From Rhizobium sp. RU33A (lineage in GTDB: Bacteria > Pseudomonadota > Alphaproteobacteria > Rhizobiales > Rhizobiaceae): a stretch of 64,000 nt of DNA. The notes under the pieces are model-generated. The model had not been told where the DNA came from and made no database searches. It saw only the letters and a list, made by a program, of their open reading frames with translations. Where the stretch lies: contig NZ_FTMQ01000003.1 in the NCBI RefSeq assembly GCF_900156055.1, positions 62,001 through 126,000 of the forward strand. Direction: 5' to 3'. Shown here piece by piece: positions 1 through 8,534 of the stretch. Position 1 is the stretch's first letter, and each line of letters starts with the position of its first letter. Both the position numbers and the translations under genes were made by a program.

Positions 1-380
1 TCTTCAACCCAGCCCTGATGCACGGCGCCGGCAACAATGTGTCAGCCGATATCTGGCGCATGGCAAACCTCTTGCAGGTCTCCTCCGCCTTCGGCCGCGC
101 GATGGAAAGCGTCGACCGCGATGCCATGTGCAAGGCGGTCTATCCGGCGCTGCTCGCTGCCGAGAGGACGGGCGCGCTGACCTCGGCCGAAATCGGGAAT
201 GCCATTGCGGCCACGGCGGAAGGCTATGCCTTCCCGACCAATCTCGACAGCGATCCCCCGGTCGGTGGCCTTGCGCCGAAGACGCAGAACACCATGATGG
301 CGGAAGCGCTCGAGGCGGGCATGGAACCGGAGGCCTTTGCAGCGCTCGTCGAGACACAGGCTGCCAAGCGCAGGGCATGA
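1..380 (+). CDS. C-terminal fragment of an unrecognised protein, cut by the window edge
   Basis: The frame is open from the first bases of the window (reading F-N-P-A-L before the first internal ATG at 18) to TGA at 378-380, so the true start lies upstream. About 125 residues are visible. They are mostly alpha-helical in character with alternating Ala/Glu/Leu and no obvious catalytic motif or membrane segment. The stop overlaps the ATG at 377, and the next gene (SDR dehydrogenase) begins at 389, so the two are almost certainly co-transcribed and may act in one catabolic pathway. I do not recognise the family; an oxidoreductase C-terminal helical domain is possible but unproven. Confidence 0.7.
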   Translation, partial: FNPALMHGAGNNVSADIWRMANLLQVSSAFGRAMESVDRDAMCKAVYPALLAAERTGALTSAEIGNAIAATAEGYAFPTNLDSDPPVGGLAPKTQNTMMAEALEAGMEPEAFAALVETQAAKRRA

Positions 381-388
381 GGACCACA

Positions 389-1204
389 ATGGGAAGACTG
401 GACAACAAGATCGCCGTCGTCACCGGCGGCACGCAGGGGCTGGGCGCGGAAGTCGCCCGGCTGTTTGCCGAGCGCGGTGCAGAGGGCTTAGTCATCTGCG
501 GTCGCAGCCGCGACAAGGGCGAGGCCAAGGCGCGTGAGATCACCGAGCGCTACGGCACCCCGGTGCATTTCGTCTCAGCCGATCTCGGCGAGGTCGCCGA
601 CTGCCGCCGGGTGATTGCTGCAGCTGACGAGAAATTCGGCCGCATCGATGCGCTGGTCAATGTCGCCGCCATCACCGATCGCGGCACCATCCTGGACACC
701 GACGAGGCGCTGTTCGACCGCATGTTCGCGATCAACACCCGTGCACCCTTCTTCCTCATCCAGGATGCGGTGAAGCTGATGCTGCGCGACGGTATCGAGG
801 GCACCATCGTCAACATCTCCTCGATGTCCGCAATGGCCGGCCAGCCCTTCATCGCCGCCTATTGTGCCTCCAAGGGTGCGCTCGATACGCTGACCCGCAA
901 TGTCGCCTTCGGCCTCCTGAAAAACCGCATCCGCTGCAATGCGCTCAACATCGGCTGGATGGCGAGCGACGGTGAAGATCGCATCCAGCGCGAATATCAT
1001 GGCGCGCCCGCCGACTGGCTGAAGGAAGCCGCCGCCCGCCAGCCCTTCGGCCGTTTGGTCGATCCGGCCGAAGTGGCGCGCGCCTGCGCTTATCTCTCGT
1101 CGGAGGAAAGCGGCCTGATGACGGGTGCCACGATCAATTTCGACCAGTCGATCTGGGGCGCCTACGAGGACAGCCCGCACCCGAAGGAAAAAATGACGCT
1201 CTGA
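389..1204 (+). CDS. SDR family NAD(P)-dependent oxidoreductase
   Basis: A 271-residue classical short-chain dehydrogenase/reductase. Visible hallmarks are the N-terminal cofactor motif TGGTQGLG (TGxxxGxG type), the NVAA strand motif, the catalytic Ser in NISSMS and the YCASK active-site Tyr/Lys. The C-terminal region carries the usual substrate-loop and GATINFD strand. The ATG at 389 is preferred over that at 377 because GAGG sits at suitable spacing and homologues usually start just before the first beta strand. It follows the preceding truncated gene without a gap, indicating an operon. The substrate cannot be read from sequence; sugars, polyols and hydroxy acids are all possible. Confidence 0.9.
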   Translation: MGRLDNKIAVVTGGTQGLGAEVARLFAERGAEGLVICGRSRDKGEAKAREITERYGTPVHFVSADLGEVADCRRVIAAADEKFGRIDALVNVAAITDRGTILDTDEALFDRMFAINTRAPFFLIQDAVKLMLRDGIEGTIVNISSMSAMAGQPFIAAYCASKGALDTLTRNVAFGLLKNRIRCNALNIGWMASDGEDRIQREYHGAPADWLKEAAARQPFGRLVDPAEVARACAYLSSEESGLMTGATINFDQSIWGAYEDSPHPKEKMTL

Positions 1205-1246
1205 GGGGAGGCGAGGGAAGTCGCGGAACCCCCGACGCGGCTTCCC

Positions 1247-2770
1247 TCACAGGCTGAACCGGATCACGTAACGCGTCCCGCCGTCCATCTCGCGGGTGAT
1301 CTCGCCGCCAACCTGCTTGACGAAGGCATCGACGAGGCGGGTGCCGGAGCGTCGCGTGGTCTCTTCTTCCATGCCAATGCCGTCATCCGCAATGGTGAGG
1401 CTGGCCTGACCCTCGTTCTCGGCTGTGAGCGTCAGGCGGATCGTCCCGCTCTCGCGGTCGACATAGGCATGCTTCACCGCATTGGTCACTAGCTCCAGTG
1501 CAGCAAGCGCGAGCGGCGAGGCCCGGTCGGCAGGCAGGAGGATGCCGCTCGGCAGAACGGCTTCGAGTGTGATGTCCCGATCTTCCGGCACCAGCGTCGC
1601 CGGATCGCAGGCGCGGGTCAGGAGCTCGCCGAGATCGATCTTCTCGCCGTGGCTGGAGCGGTAGAGCAGGTCATGCACCTCGGCCAACGCTCTGACCCGC
1701 ATCTGCAGCGCCTGTACGTCGAAGCTGCCCCGCCGGGCCTGCATGTTGATGAGGCTCGTCACCAGCGCGAGATTGTTTTTCACCCGGTGATTCATCTCGC
1801 GCACGAGTTCGGCGCGTTGATGCGCGAGGTTCTCGGCTTCTGCCCGCTTCAGCGACTGCCGGTCGCTCTCGCGCTGCACCAGCATGCTGCGTCTGGCAAG
1901 CGACGTCGCAACCAGCGTGAAGGCGCTGATGGCGAGCATCAGCAGCCAGACGGGCAGGGCACTGCGGATCGTGGCGGCACGGATGCCGTCGATCGGTACG
2001 CCGAAATTGGCGACGAGCGGTATGCCGCCGAGCCGGCTGAAGGCATAGATCCGCCTGATACCGTCGGAGACCGCCAGCGCTTCATAGACACCCTCATTGC
2101 CCTGGGCCATGTTCTGTCGCGCCGGCGTGTCGGGGGCAAGAAAGATCGGCTCGGCCGGGACCTGGCGGACCAGGAGCTTGCCATCGTCACGGGTGAGCGA
2201 CGCCGCCTCATTGTCCTGCGCTGTGACATCGCGCAGGAAGGTGCGGCTGGTGTCGGTGGCGATCGACGAAACGATCATGCCGCGGAATTCATTGGTGACG
2301 AACGGCGTTGCGACGATGATCGCATCCTCGCCGCCCGGCTCCAGCTTGATCCGGTCGATGAAGAGCCGGCTGCCGCTCTGGATCGCGTCGATATAGTCGC
2401 GCGCGCCCATCGGAACATCGACGGGGAAGGCGCGGCTCGACGCAACCATTCGCCCCTCGTTGCTGATCACCACCAGTCCGAAATTATCGGGCTGGCGACC
2501 GTCAAGGCCGGCGAGAAAACTGTGAAAAGCTTCTGAACGCAAAAAGTCCGCCGGCTCGCCGTTCACCCGGCTGCGGGCCGCGCCATGCTTGATGATCTCG
2601 GTCTCGAGCAGCCGCTGGGAATATTGGCGCACAAGCGTGACGGTATCGACCGCATGATCGGTGGCGATCGCCTTCTGCTCCTGCCAGGCGATCCCGCCCC
2701 AGATCAGCCCGCCAACGACGGGGATCAGGACACTCCCGATTTGAATGGTCCGGAACCAGCGTAACACCAT
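1247..2770 (-). CDS. HWE/HisKA_2-type sensor histidine kinase
   Basis: A 507-residue membrane sensor kinase. An N-terminal transmembrane helix is followed by a roughly 250-residue periplasmic Cache-like sensor region, a second transmembrane helix (SALPVWLLMLAISAF) and the HisKA_2 dimerisation domain with phosphoacceptor His near residue 327 in REMNHRVKNN. The ATPase domain shows the N box (ELVTNAVKHAY) and a G box (DDGIGM). I chose the ATG at 2770, immediately before the first membrane helix; the frame stays open to 2962 but that extension looks non-coding. No response regulator is adjacent, so this is an orphan kinase. The family often acts in general stress or light/chemical signalling in Rhizobiales; the stimulus here is unknown. 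Confidence 0.88.
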   Translation of the reverse strand: MVLRWFRTIQIGSVLIPVVGGLIWGGIAWQEQKAIATDHAVDTVTLVRQYSQRLLETEIIKHGAARSRVNGEPADFLRSEAFHSFLAGLDGRQPDNFGLVVISNEGRMVASSRAFPVDVPMGARDYIDAIQSGSRLFIDRIKLEPGGEDAIIVATPFVTNEFRGMIVSSIATDTSRTFLRDVTAQDNEAASLTRDDGKLLVRQVPAEPIFLAPDTPARQNMAQGNEGVYEALAVSDGIRRIYAFSRLGGIPLVANFGVPIDGIRAATIRSALPVWLLMLAISAFTLVATSLARRSMLVQRESDRQSLKRAEAENLAHQRAELVREMNHRVKNNLALVTSLINMQARRGSFDVQALQMRVRALAEVHDLLYRSSHGEKIDLGELLTRACDPATLVPEDRDITLEAVLPSGILLPADRASPLALAALELVTNAVKHAYVDRESGTIRLTLTAENEGQASLTIADDGIGMEEETTRRSGTRLVDAFVKQVGGEITREMDGGTRYVIRFSL

Positions 2771-2922
2771 ATCGGGACCCCAGACTGCCAAGCCGTGCGC
2801 CCTTTCGAAATTGCGTCGAAAATTGTTCAAGGCTGTCCTTTTAGAGCAGGTCGGAACAACCATTGCAACACAACGACGTGGCGTGGGGGCCAGTTTTGCC
2901 ACGGGAAATCGTAACGAACCGA

Positions 2923-3205
2923 TCACATGCCCGTTCGGCAGGAGGGATAAACCTGAACGCAATCCCTGAATACAATCATGGAGAAAGACGATGACCTCAG
3001 ACAGCGAAGATCATCGCGAGGAAGGCGTTCGCAAGCTGCCCAAGCCCGCTGACACTGCGACCCGCCCCGACGCAGGCCAAAGGCGTCCAGCCCGCGCGGG
3101 CTCTTCAGATAGGCGAAACCGGATACCGCGATGCCGATGACGATCACCGCGACGCCGACGGCCTCGATCGCCCGGGTGATGTGCATGATGCTGGCGAAAG
3201 CCATG
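2923..3205 (-). pseudogene. Truncated DUF1622-like membrane protein remnant
   Basis: From an ATG at 3205 with a good upstream AGGGGG, the frame encodes a hydrophobic start including IEAVGVAVIVIG, which resembles the first membrane helix of DUF1622 proteins. After about 35 residues the sequence stops resembling the family: the expected conserved second half (LGR...LEFLVAADIIRT) is absent and the reading becomes Arg/Cys-rich. Another frame around 3000-3060 reads as a short hydrophobic segment ending in a stop, which would fit a frameshift plus truncation. I regard it as a decayed gene, but a genuine short membrane peptide cannot be excluded. Confidence 0.4.
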
Positions 3206-3344
3206 GATCCGGCCCCCTTCGAAGAGGGTGCAATGTTCCCCCTTCTGATCGGTTTCCACAATCGCCTACTGGTCACGGCACCTTTCGCCGAGTCGCGCGT
3301 TGATGAGACGAACACCTTTCATCACGAGAAGCAGGGAGACCAAG

Positions 3345-3647
3345 ATGCAGGATTTCGATCTGAGCGCCATGACCGAGGACGAGCTCGACCGCCTGATTGC
3401 CGATGCGACCCGCGAACGCGATACGCGCAGCAACCCGGATGAACGCAAGGCCGATGCCGATGGCGTCCGCGGCCAGGACGTCAACGATCCGAACCACGGC
3501 GCCATCACCACGCCCGCCCCGCATCAGGTCCGCGATCACGGGCCACAGGGTCTGGAGCCTGGCGCACGTGTCGAAGGCAGTCGCGTGATCAATGCGGATG
3601 AGGCAGCCGGCGCCGATATCGAGCACGCCGCCCGTCGCGTCGTCTGA
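3345..3647 (+). CDS. Small acidic hydrophilic protein, unknown function
   Basis: A 100-residue protein starting at an ATG preceded by GGGAGACC at good spacing. It opens MQDFDLSAMTEDELDRLI and is rich in Asp, Glu, Arg and Pro with no membrane segment or signal peptide. The middle (DVNDPNHGAITTPAPHQVRDHG) looks disordered. The coding-type codon use and clear ribosome site support a real gene. I do not recognise a named family; it is likely a small rhizobial cytosolic protein. Confidence 0.6.
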   Translation: MQDFDLSAMTEDELDRLIADATRERDTRSNPDERKADADGVRGQDVNDPNHGAITTPAPHQVRDHGPQGLEPGARVEGSRVINADEAAGADIEHAARRVV

Positions 3648-3865
3648 CGATGAACGTCTGACAGGACAGAGTTTCGATGGCCAGCCCCCGGCCATCCGGC
3701 CGCCATGCATCGCCCCCGGATGCGTGGCGGCCCTTCTTTTGGTCAGTTTCGAAGCCCTTTTCGAAGCCTTCGTTTGCAAAGACCGGAAGCGTCTGAACCG
3801 ACGCAGGTGCCGTCGCGCGAACCCACCACATTGCCAGCGGGAACTCGCCGCGCTAGACCGGGCTG

Positions 3866-4306
3866 GTGATCACAGCGCTCGCCGCCTATACAGCCCTTTT
3901 CCTGGCAGCCTTCCTCGCCGCGACCATCGTCCCGGCGCAGTCCGAGGCCGTGCTGGTCGGCCTGATCCTCGCCAAAGACCAGCCGGTTGTCCTGCTGCTT
4001 CTCGTCGCGACGACAGGCAATGTGCTGGGCTCGGTCGTCAACTGGCTGCTCGGCCGCTTCATCGAGCATTTGCGCAACCGGCCCTGGTTTCCCGTCTCAG
4101 AACAAAAGCTCGCCCGTGCCGAAGCCTGGTACCGGCGCTTCGGCATCTGGTCGCTGCTCTTGTCCTGGGTGCCGATCATCGGCGATCCGCTGACGGTCGT
4201 CGCCGGCCTCTTGCGCACGCCGTTTCTCACCTTCCTGATCCTCGTGACCATCGCCAAGGCCGGGCGTTACGCCGTGCTCGCCGCAATTACCCTCGGTCTG
4301 ATGTGA
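3866..4306 (+). CDS. YqaA/DedA-family (VTT domain) membrane protein
   Basis: A 146-residue integral membrane protein with about four hydrophobic segments. It shows family features: an early membrane-inserted stretch with Pro-Ala-Gln-Ser-Glu, the GNVLGSVVNWLLGR motif, and the W-YRRFG-WSLLLSWVPIIGDPL segment typical of YqaA-type SNARE-associated/VTT proteins, which are thought to act in membrane lipid homeostasis. The start is a GTG at 3866; no strong ribosome site is visible, but any upstream extension would lack similarity. Downstream it converges on a DUF982 gene. Confidence 0.85.
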   Translation: MITALAAYTALFLAAFLAATIVPAQSEAVLVGLILAKDQPVVLLLLVATTGNVLGSVVNWLLGRFIEHLRNRPWFPVSEQKLARAEAWYRRFGIWSLLLSWVPIIGDPLTVVAGLLRTPFLTFLILVTIAKAGRYAVLAAITLGLM

Positions 4307-4344
4307 CCTTGGCCGTCTGGCCCGGCTTCAAGCGGGGGCAGAGC

Positions 4345-4605
4345 TCAGGCGGTAAACTTCACGCCAGCGGCCATCGCCGCTGAGATCAGCGCCTGGCGAC
4401 CATCCTCTTCCTTCGCCTTGCCCTGCGCCACGGCGCCGAGCACCAGAAGCGCCTTGTCCAGAACCTCGCTCTCTTCCTCCGGCCAGTCTTCGATCAGGGC
4501 CCAAGAGGCGCCAAGCGAACTGTCGACCACCACATCCTCGCCCTCTTCGCCGATCCCATGCAGGATCACGGGCTTGCTCCAGGTCTTCGTCATCAGCGTT
4601 TTCAT
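4345..4605 (-). CDS. DUF982 domain-containing protein
   Basis: An 86-residue protein matching the DUF982 layout: WSKPV near the N-terminus, a central A-WALIEDWPE motif, a helix with A-LVLGAVAQGKAKEEDGR, and the terminal AL-SAAMAAGV. The family is very abundant in Rhizobiales and has no established function; it is frequently found as isolated small genes. The gene is monocistronic here, lying between yqaA (convergent) and tam. Confidence 0.85.
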   Translation of the reverse strand: MKTLMTKTWSKPVILHGIGEEGEDVVVDSSLGASWALIEDWPEEESEVLDKALLVLGAVAQGKAKEEDGRQALISAAMAAGVKFTA

Positions 4606-4667
4606 CTTTCGTGAAGTCAGAGGCGCTTCGGCGCCGGATCATGGCCGCCTCTATAGCGGCGAGAATG

Positions 4668-5456
4668 TCAATCCGCCAGAGACGCCCGGTTCTTCTGTGC
4701 GACGATGAAAAGCCGGGGAAAGGCGAGCAGCAGCCGTCCGTCCGCCATCGGCGGATAGTCGCGTTCGATGCGCCCGCGATAGGCTGCGCGGAAGGCATCA
4801 CGCTGGTCCGGTTCGACCGCGGCCAGATAAGGCCTGAGCCCTGTTCCTTCGACCCAGTCGACAATCGCCTGCGCATTCGCCATCGGGTGATAGTAGACCG
4901 TGTGCCAGACCTCGACGCTGGCCGACATTGGCATCAGACGGTCGATGTAGGCCGCCGGTCTCGGTCGAGGCTCCCGCTTGGCACGCCCCCCGGCAAAGAC
5001 AGGGGCCCAGGGGCCATCTGCTGCCGTTTCATCCATCGCCATGTGGCTCGGCTCGCCCAGATTGTCGGGCATCTGGACTGCCAGAAAGCCGCCCGGCGCC
5101 AGCCCTTCCATCAGGGCGGCAAGTACGTCCAGATGAGCCGGCACCCATTGAAAGACGGCATTGGAATAGAGAAGGTCCGCCGGCGCGTCAGGGCGCCAGG
5201 TGGCGAGGTCAGCCTTGATGAAGGACGTTCGGGGCAGGCGCGCCCGTGCTTTCGCCAGCATGTCGTCGTCGCTGTCGAGGCCGCTGACGGCAGAAAGCCC
5301 GAAGCGATCGACAAGAAGCTCGGTCGAATTGCCCGGCCCGCAGCCGAGATCGATCACGTGCCTGGCAATCTCCAGCGGCACCCTCGCAAGCAGATCCCGC
5401 GCCGGCCGCGTCCGCTCATCTTCGAAACGGAGATATTGCGTTGCAGACCAGTTCAC
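4668..5456 (-). CDS. tam: Trans-aconitate 2-methyltransferase
   Basis: A 262-residue class I SAM methyltransferase predicted to methylate trans-aconitate, a spontaneous by-product that inhibits aconitase. It starts with the family-typical [19 protein letters not shown], followed by the SAM-binding motif [13 protein letters not shown], the acidic ribose-binding Asp in GLDSDD, and NAVFQWVP. Length agrees with E. coli Tam (about 250). The start is a GTG at 5456, so it overlaps the 3' end of the upstream dehalogenase gene by 4 bases, implying translational coupling and a shared transcript. Confidence 0.9.
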   Translation of the reverse strand: MNWSATQYLRFEDERTRPARDLLARVPLEIARHVIDLGCGPGNSTELLVDRFGLSAVSGLDSDDDMLAKARARLPRTSFIKADLATWRPDAPADLLYSNAVFQWVPAHLDVLAALMEGLAPGGFLAVQMPDNLGEPSHMAMDETAADGPWAPVFAGGRAKREPRPRPAAYIDRLMPMSASVEVWHTVYYHPMANAQAIVDWVEGTGLRPYLAAVEPDQRDAFRAAYRGRIERDYPPMADGRLLLAFPRLFIVAQKNRASLAD

Positions 5457-6160
5457 GCCGAAACCTCGACAAGTCCCGAAAGCGACGACAACACCTTGTC
5501 GGGCGCAAAATCGGCATATTCGTCCGGTGCACCGGTTCGGTTGATCCAGTGGCAGGTCATGCCGAAGGCCTTGGCACCGGCGATATCCCAGCGGTTCGAG
5601 GACTGGAAGGCGATATCCGGGGCGGCAATCTTGTAGGTCGAGGTGACCAGCGCATAAGCCGCCGGCGCCGTCTTGTAGATCTTCAAGGGATCGACAGAAA
5701 AGATGTCGTCGATCAGGTGGCCGATCCCGGCCGCGGCAACCGCCTCGTCGAGCATGGCGGGCGTGCCGTTGGAGAGAATCGCGATCCGTGCCCCGGTCTG
5801 GCGCAGCGCCGCCAGAACGTCCGGCACCTCGGCAAAACAGTCGAGCTTGCGATAGGCGTCGAGCAGATCCGCCCGCAGACCCTTGTCGACGCCGGGAAAC
5901 CGGGCAAGGCAAAAGTCGAGCGCATCTTCGGTCATTGCGCGAAAATCCCGGTATTGCCCCATCAGGCTGGTCACCCAGGTATATTCCAGCTGCTTCACCC
6001 GCCAGAGATCGGAGAGTGCCTGGGCATCCGGCCCGATGGCCTGGCCATGCCGGCGCACGGCCGCATGCACGTCAAAGAGGGTGCCATAGGCATCGAAGAC
6101 ATAGGCTTGGCGCCCGGAGCCTGTCTGGACGTCAGCATGGGATGCGATCGCGTCTGTCAT
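5453..6160 (-). CDS. Haloacid dehalogenase, type II
   Basis: A 235-residue HAD-superfamily hydrolase of the L-2-haloacid dehalogenase type. It contains the nucleophile motif FDAYGTLFD (first Asp), the ILSNGTP Ser motif, KIYKTAP with the catalytic Lys and [15 protein letters not shown] with the acidic/phosphate loop. It is predicted to hydrolyse 2-haloalkanoates to 2-hydroxy acids or act on a related small organic acid. The ATG at 6160 has GGAGG upstream, but that Shine-Dalgarno lies in a 5-bp hairpin (see 6168-6182). It is the first gene of a two-gene operon with tam. Confidence 0.88.
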   Translation of the reverse strand: MTDAIASHADVQTGSGRQAYVFDAYGTLFDVHAAVRRHGQAIGPDAQALSDLWRVKQLEYTWVTSLMGQYRDFRAMTEDALDFCLARFPGVDKGLRADLLDAYRKLDCFAEVPDVLAALRQTGARIAILSNGTPAMLDEAVAAAGIGHLIDDIFSVDPLKIYKTAPAAYALVTSTYKIAAPDIAFQSSNRWDIAGAKAFGMTCHWINRTGAPDEYADFAPDKVLSSLSGLVEVSA

Positions 6161-6167
6161 GAATGTT

Positions 6168-6182
6168 CCTCCTGAAAGGAGG
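6168..6182 (-). promoter_or_regulatory. Hairpin sequestering the ribosome-binding site of the dehalogenase gene
   Basis: CCTCC and GGAGG arms separated by TGAAA form a perfect inverted repeat ending 8 bases upstream of the ATG at 6160. In the mRNA (minus strand) one arm is the Shine-Dalgarno itself, so base pairing would mask it. This could lower or condition translation of the dehalogenase-tam operon. Confidence 0.45.
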
Positions 6183-6236
6183 TTAGGGCGCTGGCGTCGG
6201 CCGTTCAAGCGGGCAGGGGGCCGTGGCCGACCGCAA

Positions 6237-6449
6237 TCAGCTGCGACGCGCCGCAAGCCGCTTTCGGTCGTGTTCGACGGTCGAGAAGCCGCGGGTCGTC
6301 AGCCGGAACTGCCGCTTCTGAAATTCGCCCCGGATCTCGATCAGACCCTGTTCCTCGGCCTCGGCCAAGGTCTTCAGGCTGGTGCCCTTCGGCGGCGTCT
6401 GCCAGTCCCGGCCTTGAGCCGCATGCAGCAATACCATGATCTTGATCAT
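6237..6449 (-). CDS. Small basic protein, unknown function
   Basis: A 70-residue protein starting MIKIMVLLHAAQGRDW with GAGAGAG upstream of the ATG at 6449. The sequence (KTLAEAEEQGLIEIRGEFQKRQFRLTTRGF) looks like a small winged-helix-like or beta-rich domain rather than a random frame: residues about 25-60 resemble the wing of MarR-like small DNA-binding proteins. It has no signal peptide. I do not assign a family. Confidence 0.5.
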   Translation of the reverse strand: MIKIMVLLHAAQGRDWQTPPKGTSLKTLAEAEEQGLIEIRGEFQKRQFRLTTRGFSTVEHDRKRLAARRS

Positions 6450-6659
6450 CGGGGTCTCTCTCTGGGCACTGCCGATCTCAGCCCTCCCACTTTTGAGGCC
6501 AGGCCGCAGATCGGAGGACGCGAGCGCAGCGAATGTCCGCCGGCGCGTCACAACTTGAATTGCCTGCTGCTATGCCTGACGTTTTCGCGAGCGTCGATCC
6601 GAAAATGAACAAACCCACCCGGTCTCTCAAAGGGATCGGCTAGCTTCGCTAAGTCACAG

Positions 6660-6917
6660 TCAGGATTTGGTCCGCAGCCAGTCCCTGAGCGCCGCATTGA
6701 TCCGCGACTGCCAGCCCGGGCCTTCGGCGCGAAAGGCGTCTATTACGTCCTGGTCCAGCCGGATGGTTGTCGAGACCTTCGTCTTGGGACTTTTGGGCCG
6801 CCCGCTTCGAACCGGTGCCGCCTGGAGTTTCTCGACCCAGGGGCTGGTCGAAAGGTCAGGCGCCTCATCGTCAATGTCCGACAAGGCGACCTTTGTAGAT
6901 GGTATACTCACGGTCAT
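6660..6917 (-). CDS. brnA: BrnA-type antitoxin of a type II toxin-antitoxin module
   Basis: An 85-residue protein with a disordered N-terminal half and a C-terminal ribbon-helix-helix domain: KTKVSTTIRLDQDVIDAFRAEGPGWQSRINAALRDWL is typical of BrnA, with the W-SRIN motif of the family. It would bind DNA and neutralise the BrnT toxin encoded just upstream. The start at 6917 lies inside the toxin gene (47-base overlap), the usual toxin-first order of brnTA operons. The N-terminus is longer than needed for the fold, so an internal start is possible. Confidence 0.85.
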   Translation of the reverse strand: MTVSIPSTKVALSDIDDEAPDLSTSPWVEKLQAAPVRSGRPKSPKTKVSTTIRLDQDVIDAFRAEGPGWQSRINAALRDWLRTKS

Positions 6918-7149
6918 TGGCTTTCCTCATGCTGATCACACGGATCGCCGGTTCGCGATGCGTCCAGATCATCACCACCATCCGTTGATCCAGCATGCCG
7001 ATGGTCATGAAACGGACTTCACCATAATCGCGGCGATCGTCCTCTATCGTCAGATGCCGGCCGGCAAAAACCTCTCCCGCCCGCGCAAAATCCAATCCCC
7101 TTTCAACAAGGGCCTTCATCCGCTTTTCAGGATCGAAGGTGATATCCAT
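6871..7149 (-). CDS. brnT: BrnT-type ribonuclease toxin
   Basis: A 92-residue BrnT-family toxin, the length usual for the family. It begins MDITFDPEKRMKALVERGLDF, then carries the conserved DDRRDYGE-RF-TIGMLD-R-VVMIWTHREPAIRVISMRKAN-RE core in which the His, Arg and Arg of the RelE-like fold act as the RNase active site. The start at 7149 is favoured over the longer open frame because BrnT proteins begin just before the FD-xK motif. It is first in an operon with brnA and is likely autorepressed by the complex. Confidence 0.87.
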   Translation of the reverse strand: MDITFDPEKRMKALVERGLDFARAGEVFAGRHLTIEDDRRDYGEVRFMTIGMLDQRMVVMIWTHREPAIRVISMRKANDREYTIYKGRLVGH

Positions 7150-7172
7150 TATTGTTACTACAAAAATGTCAG

Positions 7173-7182
7173 AATGGCCATT
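7173..7182. promoter_or_regulatory. Candidate BrnTA operator palindrome
   Basis: AATGGCCATT is a perfect 10-bp palindrome 24-33 bases upstream of the brnT start, in a locally AT-rich stretch that must contain the promoter. BrnA ribbon-helix-helix dimers bind short palindromes over their own promoter, so this is a plausible operator; the role is inferred from position only. Confidence 0.35.
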
Positions 7183-7232
7183 GTTAAAATAGACAGCTCT
7201 ACCAATGGATGCAATCGGATGCGATGGCACCA

Positions 7233-8444
7233 TCACCCACCCAGATCCTGATCGATCTCCGTCAGCGCCCGGTCCACATGCCCCTCGAAGACAAGCGTCT
7301 CTTCCTCGGTGATGATGAGGATCTCCGGCGCGCCGCGTACGCGCACATGTTGCGATTGCGCCAGCCCCTCGTCGAGGCCGCGGGTCAAGAGATCCATGAA
7401 GCGCGTGCCGGGGCCGGTAATCGCGATCGGCATGGTCTCCTCGGCGAGGCTCAGCATGCGTGACAGTCCCTGGCCGAGCGCCAGCCCCGCCTGGCGGAAG
7501 GCATATTCCGAGGCGCGGTGTCCCTGGCGGGCGCGGCTTGCGATCTTCTCCATCTCGGCCAGCGGCACGAATTTCGCCGGGATCGTGTCCGGCGGCACTT
7601 CGAAGGCCATGCGCAGGATGCCGTAAAAGCCGGCGGAGGCCTCGATGCAGCCGATCGCGCCGCAGCGGCAGAGCTTGCCGTCGCTCGCATGCAGCATGTG
7701 GCCGAAATTCGGCGCCCGGATCTCGAGATCGCCATGCTGGTCGCGATAGGCAATCCCGAGCCCGATCGAATGGCCGAGCGACAGCGTGGCAAGCGAGGCG
7801 AGCGGTGCGCCCCTGTTCTTCTCCAGCCTGAGTGCCAGCGCATGGGTGACGAGCAGGCTCTCGTTAAAGAGGTGGATCCGGCTGCCGCTGAAGCCGGAAA
7901 GCGCGGTCACGAAGTCCAGCTCCTGATAGCCAAAGACTGGCGACCACAGAAGCTTCGCGCCCTCCCGGTCCACCAGCCCCTTGCTGGAGATCGAGATGGT
8001 CGAGATCGAAGACGCTGGCAGGCGGGACCGCTGGATCAGGCGCTCAAGCGCCGCCCGAAAACCCTCAATGAACCGCTTGGGCGATTCCGCCCCCTGTTCG
8101 CGCGCCTCCTCAAATCGGTCGATCATCGTGCCGCGATAATCGGCGAGCGAATATTGCACCGCATGCGAGGAGATGCGCACTGCAATTACATGGGCGGCGT
8201 CCCGGCGACGGGCAAAGAGGGCACGAGGGCGTCCGCGCTGGCCGGCATTCGCCACCTCGCGCCGTTCCAGCAAACCATTTTTCTCGAGATGCGAGGTAAT
8301 TGCCGAAACGGTCGCGGAAGAGAGCCCCGTCGCGGCAGACAGATCGGTATGCGCCAGCGGGCCCTCACGCCTGAGAACCTTCAGCACAAGCCCATTGTTC
8401 TGGTGGCGAACGGCTTCTGTACTCGCCCTCGGACTGGCTGTCAT
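7233..8444 (-). CDS. xylR: ROK family transcriptional repressor of xylose genes (XylR-type)
   Basis: A ROK-family repressor of about 403 residues from the ATG at 8444. The N-terminal winged helix (LSAATGLSSATVSAITSHLEKNGLL) binds DNA, and the sugar-kinase-like C-terminal domain has the zinc-binding CRCGAIGCIEAS motif. It is transcribed divergently from xylFHG, the standard layout for a local sugar-responsive repressor, and an inverted repeat sits between the two (8564-8584). The frame is open further upstream; an alternative ATG at 8498 is possible, but a short coupled leader frame (8441-8482) ends exactly at the 8444 start. Its effector is inferred to be D-xylose from the neighbouring transporter. 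Confidence 0.85.
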   Translation of the reverse strand: MTASPRASTEAVRHQNNGLVLKVLRREGPLAHTDLSAATGLSSATVSAITSHLEKNGLLERREVANAGQRGRPRALFARRRDAAHVIAVRISSHAVQYSLADYRGTMIDRFEEAREQGAESPKRFIEGFRAALERLIQRSRLPASSISTISISSKGLVDREGAKLLWSPVFGYQELDFVTALSGFSGSRIHLFNESLLVTHALALRLEKNRGAPLASLATLSLGHSIGLGIAYRDQHGDLEIRAPNFGHMLHASDGKLCRCGAIGCIEASAGFYGILRMAFEVPPDTIPAKFVPLAEMEKIASRARQGHRASEYAFRQAGLALGQGLSRMLSLAEETMPIAITGPGTRFMDLLTRGLDEGLAQSQHVRVRGAPEILIITEEETLVFEGHVDRALTEIDQDLGG

Positions 8445-8482
8445 GATGGGCTTGTCGCCCGCTCTCGTATGGTCCACCGCAT
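8441..8482 (-). other. Possible 13-codon leader ORF coupled to xylR
   Basis: An ATG at 8482 (minus strand) preceded by GGGAGGAGC, the best ribosome site in the area, opens a 13-codon frame (MRWTIRERATSPS) whose TGA overlaps the ATG of xylR at 8442-8444 as ATGA. This could couple xylR translation to the leader. Alternatively xylR starts at 8498 in a different frame and this is chance. Confidence 0.3.
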
Positions 8483-8534
8483 GCTCCTCCCAAAGCATTT
8501 GGCAACTGTCTTTGCAAGCCTCCTCCGGCTCGTG

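Noticed and set aside
128..388. N-terminal extension of the SDR gene from 128
   Set aside because: It overlaps the genuine C-terminal coding region of the preceding gene in a different frame, and the SDR Rossmann start lies just after 389.
2771..2962. 64-residue N-terminal extension of the first sensor kinase
   Set aside because: The added residues precede the natural membrane-helix start, contain no signal features and look like translated intergenic sequence.
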